Assembly: GCA_964459985.1 (NCBI GenBank) | Contig: CAYWOS010000002.1 | Span: 66,147-130,146 of the forward strand | Source of the DNA: CAYWOS01 sp964459985 | GTDB lineage: Bacteria > Bacillota > Clostridia > Christensenellales > Aristaeellaceae | Direction: 5' to 3' | DNA length: 64,000 bases | Shown: positions 37,452-44,840 of the stretch, one piece after another | Numbering within the stretch: the stretch's first letter is position 1 | Layout: every line of letters begins with the position of its first letter | The notes under the pieces: model-generated | Database searches by the model: none | The model's input: the letters and a program-made list of their open reading frames with translations, nothing else | Told to the model about the DNA's origin: nothing | Position numbers and translations under genes: made by a program

Positions 37452-37492
37452 ATCCTATCATATTCACCGCAAAAATGCAAGCATTTTGCTTG
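37452..37492 (-). promoter_or_regulatory. Probable iol operon promoter with an overlapping inverted-repeat operator
   Basis: On the minus strand: TTGCAT (37475-37480), a 17-bp spacer and TAGGAT (37452-37457). A 16-bp palindrome AAAATGC-AA-GCATTTT (37472-37487) covers the -35, and a second one, CAAGCA-TTT-TGCTTG (37478-37492), overlaps it. It points toward iolJ, about 510 bp away through the repeats. The cognate regulator is unknown. Confidence 0.5.
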
Positions 37493-37608
37493 AAACTGCG
37501 CAAAACATAATCAAAAGATGCGCAACAGATGGCAATCTGACAGCCGGACGGCGGCCGGTCTTTTTGATGTTTTTTGTCGCTTTTCGTTGTACTTTTGGTG
37601 TTTATTGC

Positions 37609-37637
37609 TTGATTGACGCGGTGTTCGCACGTATAAT
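37609..37637 (+). promoter_or_regulatory. SigmaA promoter of lysA
   Basis: TTGATT (37609-37614), a 17-bp spacer and perfect TATAAT (37632-37637), 45 bp before the ATG. Confidence 0.8.
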
Positions 37638-37682
37638 GAGCGCGTCCGATTTCGGACGTTTACGGATAAAGGAGAAAGCGAC

Positions 37683-38918
37683 ATGCCCAATTTTTCCGTT
37701 CGGGACGAGGTTTTTCTGGAAGCGGCGAAGCGATTCGGCACGCCTGTGCATCTTTACGACGAGCGCGGCATCCGCCGGACGGCGCGCGCGCTCAACAGCG
37801 CGTTCTCATGGGCGCGCGATTTCAAGGAGTATTTCGCGGTCAAGGCGCTGCCCAACCCGCGCATACTGGACATCCTCAAGCAGGAGGGATGCGGCGTCGA
37901 CTGTTCGTCCGAGTGCGAGCTGATTCTCGCGCAGCGCGGCGGGTTTGCCGGCGGCGATATCATGTTCAGCGCCAACGCCATGCCGCCCGAGGAGTTCGCG
38001 CACGCGCGCGCGCTCGGCGGCACGATTAATCTGGACGACATCAGCGATATCGACACGCTCGCGCGATTCGGCGGCGTGCCCGAAACGGTCTGCGTCCGTT
38101 ATAATCCCGGCAATCATGACCGCTCGGGCAACGACATCATGGGACAGCCCGAGGAAAGCAAGTACGGCTGGACGCGCGCGCAGTTGTCCGAAGGCCTGCC
38201 GAGGCTCAAGGCGCTCGGCGCGAAGGGGTTCGGGCTGCACGCCTTTCTGGTCAGCAACGCCACCGACGCCGGCTATTACCCGCGCCTTGCCGGGATGCTG
38301 CTCACGCTGGGCAGGGAACTGGCGGCGGAGACGGGGATGACGTTCGCCTTCGTGAATTTGTCGGGCGGCATCGGCATCCCGTATCATCCGGAGGAATCGC
38401 CGGTGGATATTCAGGCGGTCGGCGAAGGCGTCCGGCGCGAATACGAGCGCGTGCTCGGCGATCCCGCGAAGGTGCGCGTCGCCGTCAAGACGGAATTGGG
38501 GCGCTATATGACCGGCCCGCACGGCTGGCTGCTCACCGCCGCCGTGCACGAAAAGAACATCTATCGTCGTTATCTCGGCGTCGACGCCACGGCGTCCGAT
38601 CTGATGCGCCCGGCGATGTACGGCGCGTATCACCATATCCATATCGCCGGCAAACGCGGCGACGCAGCCGACACCGTGTATGACGTGACGGGATCGCTGT
38701 GTGAAAACAACGATAAATTCGCCGTCGCGCGAGCGCTGCCCAAGGTTGACAAGGGCGATCTCGTCGTCATTCACGATACCGGCGCGCACGGGCTGGCGAT
38801 GGGCTATCAGTACAACGGCAGGCTGCGCTGCGCCGAAGTATTGTACCGCGAGGACGGGACGTACCGGTTGATCCGCCGCGCCGAAACGCCGGAGGATTAC
38901 TTCGCCACGCTGGTGTGA
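37683..38918 (+). CDS. lysA: Diaminopimelate decarboxylase-family PLP enzyme
   Basis: A 411-residue fold-type III PLP decarboxylase. The PLP Lys is K54 in YFAVKALPNP, the glycine/serine cofactor region includes VDCSSECEL and NLSGGIGIPY, and the catalytic Cys lies in GSLCENNDKFA (CE-x-x-D motif from the partner subunit). This fits LysA (last step of lysine synthesis, meso-DAP to lysine). Related carboxynorspermidine or ornithine enzymes are less likely, given the C-E-N-x-D loop. It is monocistronic, with its own promoter. The strong promoter of the candidate RNA begins 76 bp after its stop. Confidence 0.88.
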   Translation: MPNFSVRDEVFLEAAKRFGTPVHLYDERGIRRTARALNSAFSWARDFKEYFAVKALPNPRILDILKQEGCGVDCSSECELILAQRGGFAGGDIMFSANAMPPEEFAHARALGGTINLDDISDIDTLARFGGVPETVCVRYNPGNHDRSGNDIMGQPEESKYGWTRAQLSEGLPRLKALGAKGFGLHAFLVSNATDAGYYPRLAGMLLTLGRELAAETGMTFAFVNLSGGIGIPYHPEESPVDIQAVGEGVRREYERVLGDPAKVRVAVKTELGRYMTGPHGWLLTAAVHEKNIYRRYLGVDATASDLMRPAMYGAYHHIHIAGKRGDAADTVYDVTGSLCENNDKFAVARALPKVDKGDLVVIHDTGAHGLAMGYQYNGRLRCAEVLYREDGTYRLIRRAETPEDYFATLV

Positions 38919-38993
38919 TGGCTTGAATCCGCCGGGTTATCAACACAATTCGACGCATCTGGTAAAAAAGTTTCCAAATCGGATAAAAAACGC

Positions 38994-39022
38994 TTGACAT
39001 GCCGCGCGGCGTGTGGTAAGAT
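38994..39022 (+). promoter_or_regulatory. SigmaA promoter of a non-coding transcription unit
   Basis: Perfect TTGACA (38994-38999), a 17-bp spacer and TAAGAT (39017-39022). No start codon with a ribosome site and credible frame follows; an intrinsic terminator lies about 720 bp downstream. Confidence 0.8.
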
Positions 39023-39028
39023 AAAGCC

Positions 39029-39769
39029 GAGCCAAGGAACAAGGACGATCGGACCCCAAGGATGAACGGGCGGGCATACAGCCACGGTTTGTTTCATTTC
39101 TATCCCGTCCGCCGGTCGCCGTCAACATGATCAGGCTCGGAAAGGGGCGATTCAATGACCAACAGGAGTCCCGACATTCATTCCCGCGCTTGCTTCGCCC
39201 ATCTCAACGGGTAACGCCGATCGCATCGCGTCCAGACAGCGCGCGCGGCGCGCAACGGATCAATCAAGCCCTTTCGGGCAATGATCGGCTCTGGCGAGGC
39301 AAGCGCATCCCCGGGGAGTCTCTACAAGTGAATATCGCATACCGACGGCAGCAAACGCGCCGCTCGCGCGGCGTCGTGCCGGACAGGAAATCAATCGGGT
39401 ATCCACGGAGCATCAACCATCTCAAGAATCCACGAAACATGGTATCGGACACGGGCATTCGTCCCAATCGGTCTCCATTCTCGCGGGCGGCATGAGACAG
39501 GGTATGCGGAACACAAAGGATATCGGTATGCGAAGGTTCTCCCGCTTTTCAGGCGGTGCGGCAGGCGGAAAGCCGCGCTACCCACGCGTGTGGAACGCCC
39601 GGCTGTCAGAAACAGCCGCGAAAGGCACGGTCGGTTCAAAGGATTCGGGAGTCCCGGTCACCATTCTCATGGTCATCGTCGTCTCATGCGCCTGGCAACC
39701 GAACTTATGGGAAACATCAGGTCAGTCAAGGTAACAATCCGGTGGGGGACGGCGTAAGCCGTCCCCTTT
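39029..39769 (+). ncRNA. Candidate large structured non-coding RNA (~740 nt)
   Basis: The unit is bounded by a consensus promoter and an intrinsic terminator and contains no credible protein. Its frames lack the strong G/C third-position bias of every neighbouring gene and lack ribosome sites. Inverted repeats are dense: CCGAGCC (39027-39033) with GGCTCGG (39134-39140), GGGGCGA with TCGCCC, GCCGATC with GATCGGC closing a GCCC-TTTC-GGGC hairpin, CGCCGC-TCGC-GCGGCG inside an ATACC...CGGCA/TGCCG...GGTAT helix, CCAC-GCGT-GTGG, and CGGCTGT-CAGAA-ACAGCCG. It lacks the signature sequences of tmRNA, RNase P RNA, 6S RNA, T-box or group I/II introns as I know them. Size and complexity resemble the ornate large RNA classes (OLE, GOLLD, ROOL), but I cannot assign one. 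Confidence 0.65.
39745..39769 (+). terminator. Intrinsic terminator of the candidate large RNA
   Basis: GGGGACGGC-GTAA-GCCGTCCCC (39745-39766), a perfect 9-bp stem with a tetraloop, followed by TTTGCTT. Confidence 0.9.
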
Positions 39770-39880
39770 GCTTGGCGGGAAACGCCTCTTGCGCTGCCGA
39801 CCAAGGGACGGCGCGCCTTCCCTTGGCCTGCCCGAACGATCAATGCGCGGCTTTTCATCCCTCCCGACGGCATAAAGCAT

Positions 39881-39914
39881 GCCGCCGTCATGCATGCGAC
39901 ATCATGACGGCGGC
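39881..39914 (-). terminator. Hairpin between the RNA unit and the deoC operon, possible terminator
   Basis: A perfect 12-bp stem, GCCGCCGTCATG (39881-39892) with CATGACGGCGGC (39903-39914), and a 10-nt loop. On the minus strand a short ATGCTTTATG follows. It is about 105 bp beyond the last gene of the deoC operon and may act on both strands. Confidence 0.5.
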
Positions 39915-40018
39915 GTATTGAGCTAATCGGTATGAATATACATGAGAAAGCGCGGCGCGCAGGATATGCGGCGCGTCCGGCTGTCGCGACGATTCGTTGA
40001 CCGGCGGGGGAGCGGCGA

Positions 40019-40486
40019 TCAGCGCCGTTCCGCGACAGGCAGATAAACCGCGCTTTCGCCCGTTTGCGGGTGGATGAAATCGTTCGCCGCGCCGGCGAGC
40101 GCCAGCCCGTTATCCCGCAGATAGGCGATGCCGGTGGCAAAGGCTTCGCCGCTTTCGCCCGCGACGACGACGTATTCGTGCGCGGGAACGATCCATTTGA
40201 CCCAACCCTCGGGCGGCTGCGCGTCCGGATCGCATTCGACGCCCGCGAGATACAGGCCTTCGGAAAAGCCGTTCTCCCAAGGCATCAGGGCGCGTGTAAA
40301 ATCGCTCATCGCGCCCCAGATGCCGACGAGGCGGCCGCTTTCGTCTTTCTTCGCGAGCGGCGCGACATCGCCAAAGCGCGCGTTCGCGTCGTCCCACAGC
40401 CGCTTGATAAAGCCGTCGCCGTCCCGCGTCGAGCCTTCCCGGCCGATCACGGCGAAGGCGGGCTTGAACTGCCTTTCAACGCGCAT
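40019..40486 (-). CDS. GyrI-like effector-binding domain protein
   Basis: A 155-residue stand-alone effector-binding domain of the GyrI/AraC-C-terminal (SOUL-like) type, with no DNA-binding part. Recognisable features are the start RVERQFKPAFAVIGREGS, the conserved GIWGAMSDF, GLYLAGVECD and PEGWVKWIVPAHEYVVV. Such proteins bind small hydrophobic or cationic ligands; some act as hydrolases or drug-binding proteins. It lies three bases downstream of deoC on the same strand, so it is co-transcribed. GGAGG precedes ATG 40486. The ligand is unknown. Confidence 0.82.
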   Translation of the reverse strand: MRVERQFKPAFAVIGREGSTRDGDGFIKRLWDDANARFGDVAPLAKKDESGRLVGIWGAMSDFTRALMPWENGFSEGLYLAGVECDPDAQPPEGWVKWIVPAHEYVVVAGESGEAFATGIAYLRDNGLALAGAANDFIHPQTGESAVYLPVAERR

Positions 40487-40489
40487 GGT

Positions 40490-41230
40490 TCAGTATCCTC
40501 CGCCCGGCTCGTCCGCCCCGGCGGGCGCGGCGAACAGCGCGCCCTCGCGCTCGCGTTCGATGGCTTCCTCCATGATCTTTTCGGTCGCCGATACGCCGCA
40601 GCGCGCCGCGCCCGCCGCGCGGCAGGCGAGCACGGTATCCAGCGTGCGGATGCCGCCCGACGCTTTGACGAGCACCGAGGGCTTCACGGCGGCGCGCATG
40701 AGCGCGACGTCGCGGACGGTTGCGCCGGCGCTGCCGTAGCCCGTCGATGTCTTGACGAAATCGGCGCCCGCCGCCTCGGCGAGCCTGCATACGAGCGTTT
40801 TTTGTTCGTCGGAGAGATAGCACGTCTCGATGATGACCTTGAGAATGGCGTCGCGCGTGTGCGCGGCGTAGGCGATCTTGGCGATTTCGTCCTGCACGTA
40901 TTTGCTCTCGCCCGCCAGCAGCATCCCGATGTTGATGACCATATCGAGCTCCTTGCAGCCGTCGTCGAGCGCGCGCTCCGATTCGAACACCTTGACCGAG
41001 GTATGATGCGCGCCGTGCGGGAAGCCGATCACCGTGCAGGGCTTCACGTCGCTGCCGCGCAGCGCCTTGACCACGAGCGGCATATCGTAGGGGCGGGCGC
41101 AGACGGTTGCCGTGCCGTACCGAAGGGCGATTTCGCAGCCGCGCCGCACGTCGTCGGGCGTGAGAACAGGCTGGAGGGTCGAGTGATCAAGCATTTTCGC
41201 AACGGTGCGGAGTGAAATTTTGTCAGGCAT
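40490..41230 (-). CDS. deoC: Deoxyribose-phosphate aldolase
   Basis: A 246-residue class I aldolase that splits 2-deoxyribose-5-phosphate into glyceraldehyde-3-phosphate and acetaldehyde in nucleoside salvage. The Schiff-base Lys is K160 in ADFVKTSTGYG; ELDMVINIG holds the conserved Asp, and VIIETCYL and VKASGGIRT are the other active-site strands. AAGGAGG precedes ATG 41230; the frame extends to 41287 without a ribosome site. Divergent from cysK across 123 bp. Confidence 0.95.
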   Translation of the reverse strand: MPDKISLRTVAKMLDHSTLQPVLTPDDVRRGCEIALRYGTATVCARPYDMPLVVKALRGSDVKPCTVIGFPHGAHHTSVKVFESERALDDGCKELDMVINIGMLLAGESKYVQDEIAKIAYAAHTRDAILKVIIETCYLSDEQKTLVCRLAEAAGADFVKTSTGYGSAGATVRDVALMRAAVKPSVLVKASGGIRTLDTVLACRAAGAARCGVSATEKIMEEAIEREREGALFAAPAGADEPGGGY

Positions 41231-41300
41231 AAGCGTGCCTCCTTGATTGCATTTTTCCTGTATCCAATATACCATATCGCGCCGCACAAGTCAATCGCGC

Positions 41301-41329
41301 TTGCCTGCGCCGCGAAGCCGGCGTATAAT
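41301..41329 (+). promoter_or_regulatory. SigmaA promoter of cysK
   Basis: TTGCCT (41301-41306), a 17-bp spacer and perfect TATAAT (41324-41329), 24 bp before the ATG. Confidence 0.78.
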
Positions 41330-41353
41330 GTATGAAGAACAGGAGGCGGGAAC

Positions 41354-42280
41354 ATGCGCGTTTACGGGGGATTTGAGGAATTGATCGGGAACACGCCGCT
41401 TGTGCGGCTCGAGCGTTTCGCGGCGGTCAGGGGGCTGGCGACCGCGCCGCTTGTTAAGCTGGAACGGCAGAATCCGGCGGGCAGCGCCAAGGATCGCGCG
41501 GCGAAAAGAATGCTGGACGACGCCGAGAAGGCCGGGCGGCTGACGCCGGGCGCCGTGATCATCGAACCGACGAGCGGCAACACCGGCGTGGCGCTGGCGG
41601 CGCTCGCCTCGACGCGCGGGTATCGGATCATTCTGACCATGCCCGAAACCATGAGCGCCGAGCGCGTCGCGCTGCTCAAGGCGTACGGCGCCGAGGTCGT
41701 TTTAACGCCCGGGCGCGGCGGCATGGCGGGTGCGATCGCGCGGGCGCGCGAATTGGCGGATCAATATGAGAACAGCTATATTCCTTCGCAGTTTGACAAT
41801 CCCTCGAACGCCGATGCGCATTTCGATACGACGGGGCCGGAAATCTGGCGCGATACCGACGGCGCGGTCGCGGCGTTCGTCGCCGGCGTCGGCACGGGCG
41901 GCACGATCACGGGCACGGGGGAATACCTCAAAAAAATGAACCCCGGCGTGCGCGTCGTCGCCGTCGAGCCGGACACGTCGAACGTGCTCTCGGGCGGCAA
42001 GGCGGGCGCGCACGGCTTGCAGGGCATCGGCGCGGGATTCGTGCCCGCCGTGCTGAACGCCGCGATTCTGGACGAGGTGATCGCCGTGTCCAAAGAGGAC
42101 GCCTATCGCGCCGCCCGGGAGCTGGCGCGCGCCGAAGGCTTTCTGTGCGGCATCACCTCGGGCGCGGCGCTGCATGCCGCCTCGGTATTGCTGTCCCGCG
42201 ACGAATTCCGTGGGAAGGCCGTCGTCGCGCTGCTGCCCGACACGGGCGAGCGCTATTTGTCCACCGGGCTGTTCGATTAG
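41354..42280 (+). CDS. cysK: Cysteine synthase (O-acetylserine sulfhydrylase)
   Basis: A 308-residue fold-type II PLP enzyme that makes cysteine from O-acetylserine and sulfide. The PLP Lys is K46 in NPAGSAKDRAA. The substrate loop is PTSGNTGVALA, the phosphate-binding glycine loop is GVGTGGTITGTG, and the C-terminal GITSGAALHAA and PDTGERYLST segments are typical of CysK. AGGAGG precedes the ATG. It is monocistronic, with promoter and terminator both clear. Confidence 0.95.
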   Translation: MRVYGGFEELIGNTPLVRLERFAAVRGLATAPLVKLERQNPAGSAKDRAAKRMLDDAEKAGRLTPGAVIIEPTSGNTGVALAALASTRGYRIILTMPETMSAERVALLKAYGAEVVLTPGRGGMAGAIARARELADQYENSYIPSQFDNPSNADAHFDTTGPEIWRDTDGAVAAFVAGVGTGGTITGTGEYLKKMNPGVRVVAVEPDTSNVLSGGKAGAHGLQGIGAGFVPAVLNAAILDEVIAVSKEDAYRAARELARAEGFLCGITSGAALHAASVLLSRDEFRGKAVVALLPDTGERYLSTGLFD

Positions 42281-42299
42281 AATAAACACTCGTCATGAA

Positions 42300-42322
42300 G
42301 GGCGGCGCGCGCCGCCTTTTTT
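42300..42322 (+). terminator. Intrinsic terminator of cysK
   Basis: The palindromic GGCGGCG/CGCCGCC hairpin (42301-42316) is followed by six T residues. Confidence 0.85.
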
Positions 42323-42504
42323 GCGCGCATTTTTTCGCGCCGCGCCTGTCGAACGCCGTCGAACGAATCTTCTTTTCGCGGGCGCGCGGGCATGATAAAA
42401 TGACGAGGAATGCAAGGATTCCGGGTCGGCGTGCGCGCCTGATCGCTCATGCCGGCAAGCATGGGATTTGAAGCGCGAAATCCGATGAAACGAAGGCGTG
42501 TAAT

Positions 42505-43275
42505 ATGCGTGAATGTCGGGCGATGGTCACTTCGGGCGCGCGGTACGAGCGCCTGCTGTTGACCGACGCCGCGTTTTCGCTGATCCTCAACCATCGCGGT
42601 CTGGCGGACGCGGCTGTGATTGAGCCCGACCTGCTCGTGGCGACGGCGCGGGAGGCGCGCGCGCTCGCCGCGCGGCGTTTGATCGCGCCGCCGCGCGTGC
42701 TGGCGGTGACGGGCGAAGGCGAAGCAGGCGGTTTTTGCGACGAATCAGTCGGGCAGGACTGCACGGACGAGGAATTCTTGCGCGCGGCGCGGCGGGCGGC
42801 GGCCGCCGTGATGCCGGCGCTTGCGCGTCCGATGGAGGCGGCGCGGCGCGGCGCGGTCGGCCGTCTGCTCGACCGGCTGGGGATGCCGCCCTCGCTTTCG
42901 GGGCGCGCGTATCTTTTGCTCGCGGGGGATATGCTCACGGCGTCGCCGATGCTCCGCGAGCGCCTGACGGACGGGGTGTATCCCGCCGTCGCCGCGCGCT
43001 TTCATGTGTCGCGGTACGCCGTCGAGCGCGCCATGCGCACGGCGATCGAGCATGTCTGGCTGCGCGGCAGCATGGACGAAATCGCCGTGCTGTTTGGCAT
43101 GACGGTCGATCCCGACCGTGGCAAGCCGACCAACGGTGAGTTTCTCTCGCTTTTGGCCGAGCACGCGCGGAATCAGTTGTCTCTCGCGTACAGCAAATAT
43201 CGCGCGGAGCCGTCGCCCGTCGTCAGCGCGATGATCTCCGCAACGGCGTCGCGCTCGGCACGCATGCCGAGATAG
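42505..43275 (+). CDS. Spo0A C-terminal-domain protein with a degenerate receiver-like N-terminus
   Basis: A 256-residue protein. Residues 117-225 match the Spo0A DNA-binding effector domain: LLDRLGMPPSLSGRAYLLLA, then YPAVAARFHVSRYAVERAMR (recognition-helix region), then FGMTVDPDRGKPTNGEFLSL. Residues 1-105 have the alternating strand/helix pattern of a response-regulator receiver (VLAVTG resembles the conserved Thr strand), but the acidic pocket and phospho-Asp strand are not evident. It is therefore not canonical Spo0A and may bind 0A-box-like DNA without phosphorylation control (inference). Its last 103 bp overlap the convergent gene. The start has only a weak AAGG site. Confidence 0.78.
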   Translation: MRECRAMVTSGARYERLLLTDAAFSLILNHRGLADAAVIEPDLLVATAREARALAARRLIAPPRVLAVTGEGEAGGFCDESVGQDCTDEEFLRAARRAAAAVMPALARPMEAARRGAVGRLLDRLGMPPSLSGRAYLLLAGDMLTASPMLRERLTDGVYPAVAARFHVSRYAVERAMRTAIEHVWLRGSMDEIAVLFGMTVDPDRGKPTNGEFLSLLAEHARNQLSLAYSKYRAEPSPVVSAMISATASRSARMPR

Positions 43276-43928
43276 CATTCCCTGCCGTCCGTCGCGCGCG
43301 TCCTGATAAAGCGCCACGCGATATCCGCGATCGGCGCGCAGGGCGTCAGATAATCGAAATAAGGCTTCCATTTCGCGGCGTCGCCCCATCGGAGGGCGGG
43401 CAGCGCGCCGAGCGCGGGCGCGTCGGCGGGCGCGCGGAGCTTTCGCGCGCGCGGGAAGCGCCTGTCAAGGAGCAGCCGATACCGGCGACGCGCGCGCGGC
43501 GGCTGCGTTTCTTTACGCGGAAAGCGCCTGTCAAGGAGCAGCCGATACCGTCGACGCGCGCGCGGCGGCTTTTTTTCTTTTCGCGGGAAGCGCCTGTTAA
43601 GGAGCAGCCGATACCGTTTGCCGCGCTTTGGCTGTTTCCTGCGCGCGACATAGAGCGACAGCGCCACGGCGTCCGTCCCTTCGCTCCACAGCGCCGGACA
43701 GCCGCCGACCAGCAGGCAGACACCGCCCGCGCGCGCCGGATAAGGCATATCAAGCGCGCCGCGATCGTCCGCGACGCCCTCGCACAGGCATTCCGCCGTG
43801 TCCGCCGCGTACAGCCGGCAGCGTCCGCGCGGGGTCAGGCCCGCCGCGCGCAGCCGCGCCGCGCCGTTGTCCGTCCCGATATAGCCGCGCGCCGATTCGC
43901 CCAAGAGCATTTGATACGCGCCTCTCAT
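43173..43928 (-). CDS. Unknown protein containing three in-frame 22-residue repeats
   Basis: A 251-residue protein. The N-terminal ~100 residues (MRGAYQMLLGESARGYIGTD...) and C-terminal ~80 residues (LRWGDAAKWKPYFDYLTPCA...) look like real globular sequence, but I recognise no family. Between them lie three Arg-rich copies of a 22-residue unit (RRYRLLLDRRFPRKE-type), a 66-bp minisatellite expansion kept in frame. GAGGGGG precedes ATG 43928. It is divergent from surE, and its 3' end overlaps the Spo0A-C gene tail to tail by 103 bp. No function is proposed. Confidence 0.6.
   Translation of the reverse strand: MRGAYQMLLGESARGYIGTDNGAARLRAAGLTPRGRCRLYAADTAECLCEGVADDRGALDMPYPARAGGVCLLVGGCPALWSEGTDAVALSLYVARRKQPKRGKRYRLLLNRRFPRKEKKPPRARRRYRLLLDRRFPRKETQPPRARRRYRLLLDRRFPRARKLRAPADAPALGALPALRWGDAAKWKPYFDYLTPCAPIADIAWRFIRTRATDGRECYLGMRAERDAVAEIIALTTGDGSARYLLYARDN
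43456..43620. repeat. 66-bp tandem repeat inside a coding region
   Basis: The segment AAGCGCCTGTCAAGGAGCAG recurs at 43456 and 43522 (66-bp period) and, with one base changed, at 43588. The third copy is partial. Because 66 is a multiple of three, the array adds whole 22-residue units to the host protein. Confidence 0.9.
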
Positions 43929-43977
43929 CCGATCGCCCCCTCGCGCAAGGCTATGCGCCGCGACCGCCGATTCATGC

Positions 43978-44006
43978 TTGCGAATCGAGCGGTTTTCCTG
44001 TATAAT
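43978..44006 (+). promoter_or_regulatory. SigmaA promoter of surE
   Basis: TTGCGA (43978-43983), a 17-bp spacer and perfect TATAAT (44001-44006), 23 bp before the ATG. Confidence 0.8.
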
Positions 44007-44028
44007 CAGAGAACGTGGGGGGATACGC

Positions 44029-44796
44029 ATGAGAGTTTTGATCGTGAACGACGACGGCGTCGCGGCGCGCGGCATCAGGGCGCTCGCCGACGCCGCCGTG
44101 AACGCCGGCCACGACGTGACCGTCGTCGCGCCGAGCGCGCAGTGCAGCGCGTACGGCCAGCATCTGACCATTTCGACGCCCTTGTTCGTCGCGCCCGTTG
44201 CGTGGCGCGGCGCCAGCGCATTTGCCGTCGACGGCACGCCGGCGGACTGCGCGCGCGTCGCCGAAAGCCTCGTCAAGCATCCCTTCGACGTGTGTCTGTC
44301 GGGCATCAACAACGGCGAAAACGCCGGGCCGGGCATCTATTACAGCGGCACCGTCGCGGCGGCGCGTGAGGCGGCGATGCTCTATATTCCCGCCATTGCG
44401 GTCTCCGCCTGCGTCGGCGCGGGCGAGGACACGCTTTTGTTCGCGGCTAAAACGGCGCTTTCCGTCGCCGAACGAATCAAGGATATGCCCATGCCGCGCG
44501 CGTCGGTCGTCAACATCAACGCCCCGGCGCTGCCGCCCGGCGTAATCAAGCCCATGCGCCTGTGCCCCGCCAGTTCCGCCTACTTCATCGACAGCTACGA
44601 GCGGCGCGAGAGCCCGTATGGGCGCGTGTACTACTGGATCAAGCCGACGGGGGACGAAGCGCTCTCGCTCGAGCCCTCGCCCGAGGGCAGCGATATTGCG
44701 CTGCTCAAGGCAGGGCACATGACCTGCACGCTTATCGGCGGGCTGAATGATGACAATACGCTCCTGAACGGCTTCGCGCCCGATCTGTTCGCCTGA
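44029..44796 (+). CDS. surE: 5'/3'-nucleotidase SurE
   Basis: A 255-residue metal-dependent nucleoside-monophosphate phosphatase. RVLIVNDDGVAARGIRAL carries the metal-binding DD (residues 8-9), with further ligands in APSAQCSAYGQ and the GINNGENAG loop, and the FAVDGTPADC segment is diagnostic. It removes phosphate from nucleotides and may process short polyphosphate in relatives. GGGGGG precedes ATG 44029; an in-frame start at 43978 lies within the promoter and is rejected. It probably begins the forward run with the RpiR regulator 44 bp downstream. Confidence 0.95.
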   Translation: MRVLIVNDDGVAARGIRALADAAVNAGHDVTVVAPSAQCSAYGQHLTISTPLFVAPVAWRGASAFAVDGTPADCARVAESLVKHPFDVCLSGINNGENAGPGIYYSGTVAAAREAAMLYIPAIAVSACVGAGEDTLLFAAKTALSVAERIKDMPMPRASVVNINAPALPPGVIKPMRLCPASSAYFIDSYERRESPYGRVYYWIKPTGDEALSLEPSPEGSDIALLKAGHMTCTLIGGLNDDNTLLNGFAPDLFA

Positions 44797-44840
44797 CGGC
44801 GCGCTATTGGCGATATTTTCAACGACCGGAGGACAGCGAT

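Noticed and set aside
37231..37923. A forward frame through the iolJ-lysA gap
   Set aside because: Begins in a GC-rich minisatellite, encodes Arg/Pro/Ala-rich low complexity and runs out of frame into lysA.
39127..39495. A 122-codon forward frame and smaller frames inside the candidate RNA
   Set aside because: No ribosome site, no third-position GC bias, no recognisable domain, and the frame crosses several predicted hairpins.
39637..39660. TpsiC-arm-like GGTTCAAAGGATTC in the RNA unit
   Set aside because: No acceptor stem, anticodon arm or CCA end fits around it, so there is no tRNA here.
43456..43620. Possible CRISPR array or REP element
   Set aside because: Direct repeats without unique spacers, kept in frame within a gene.
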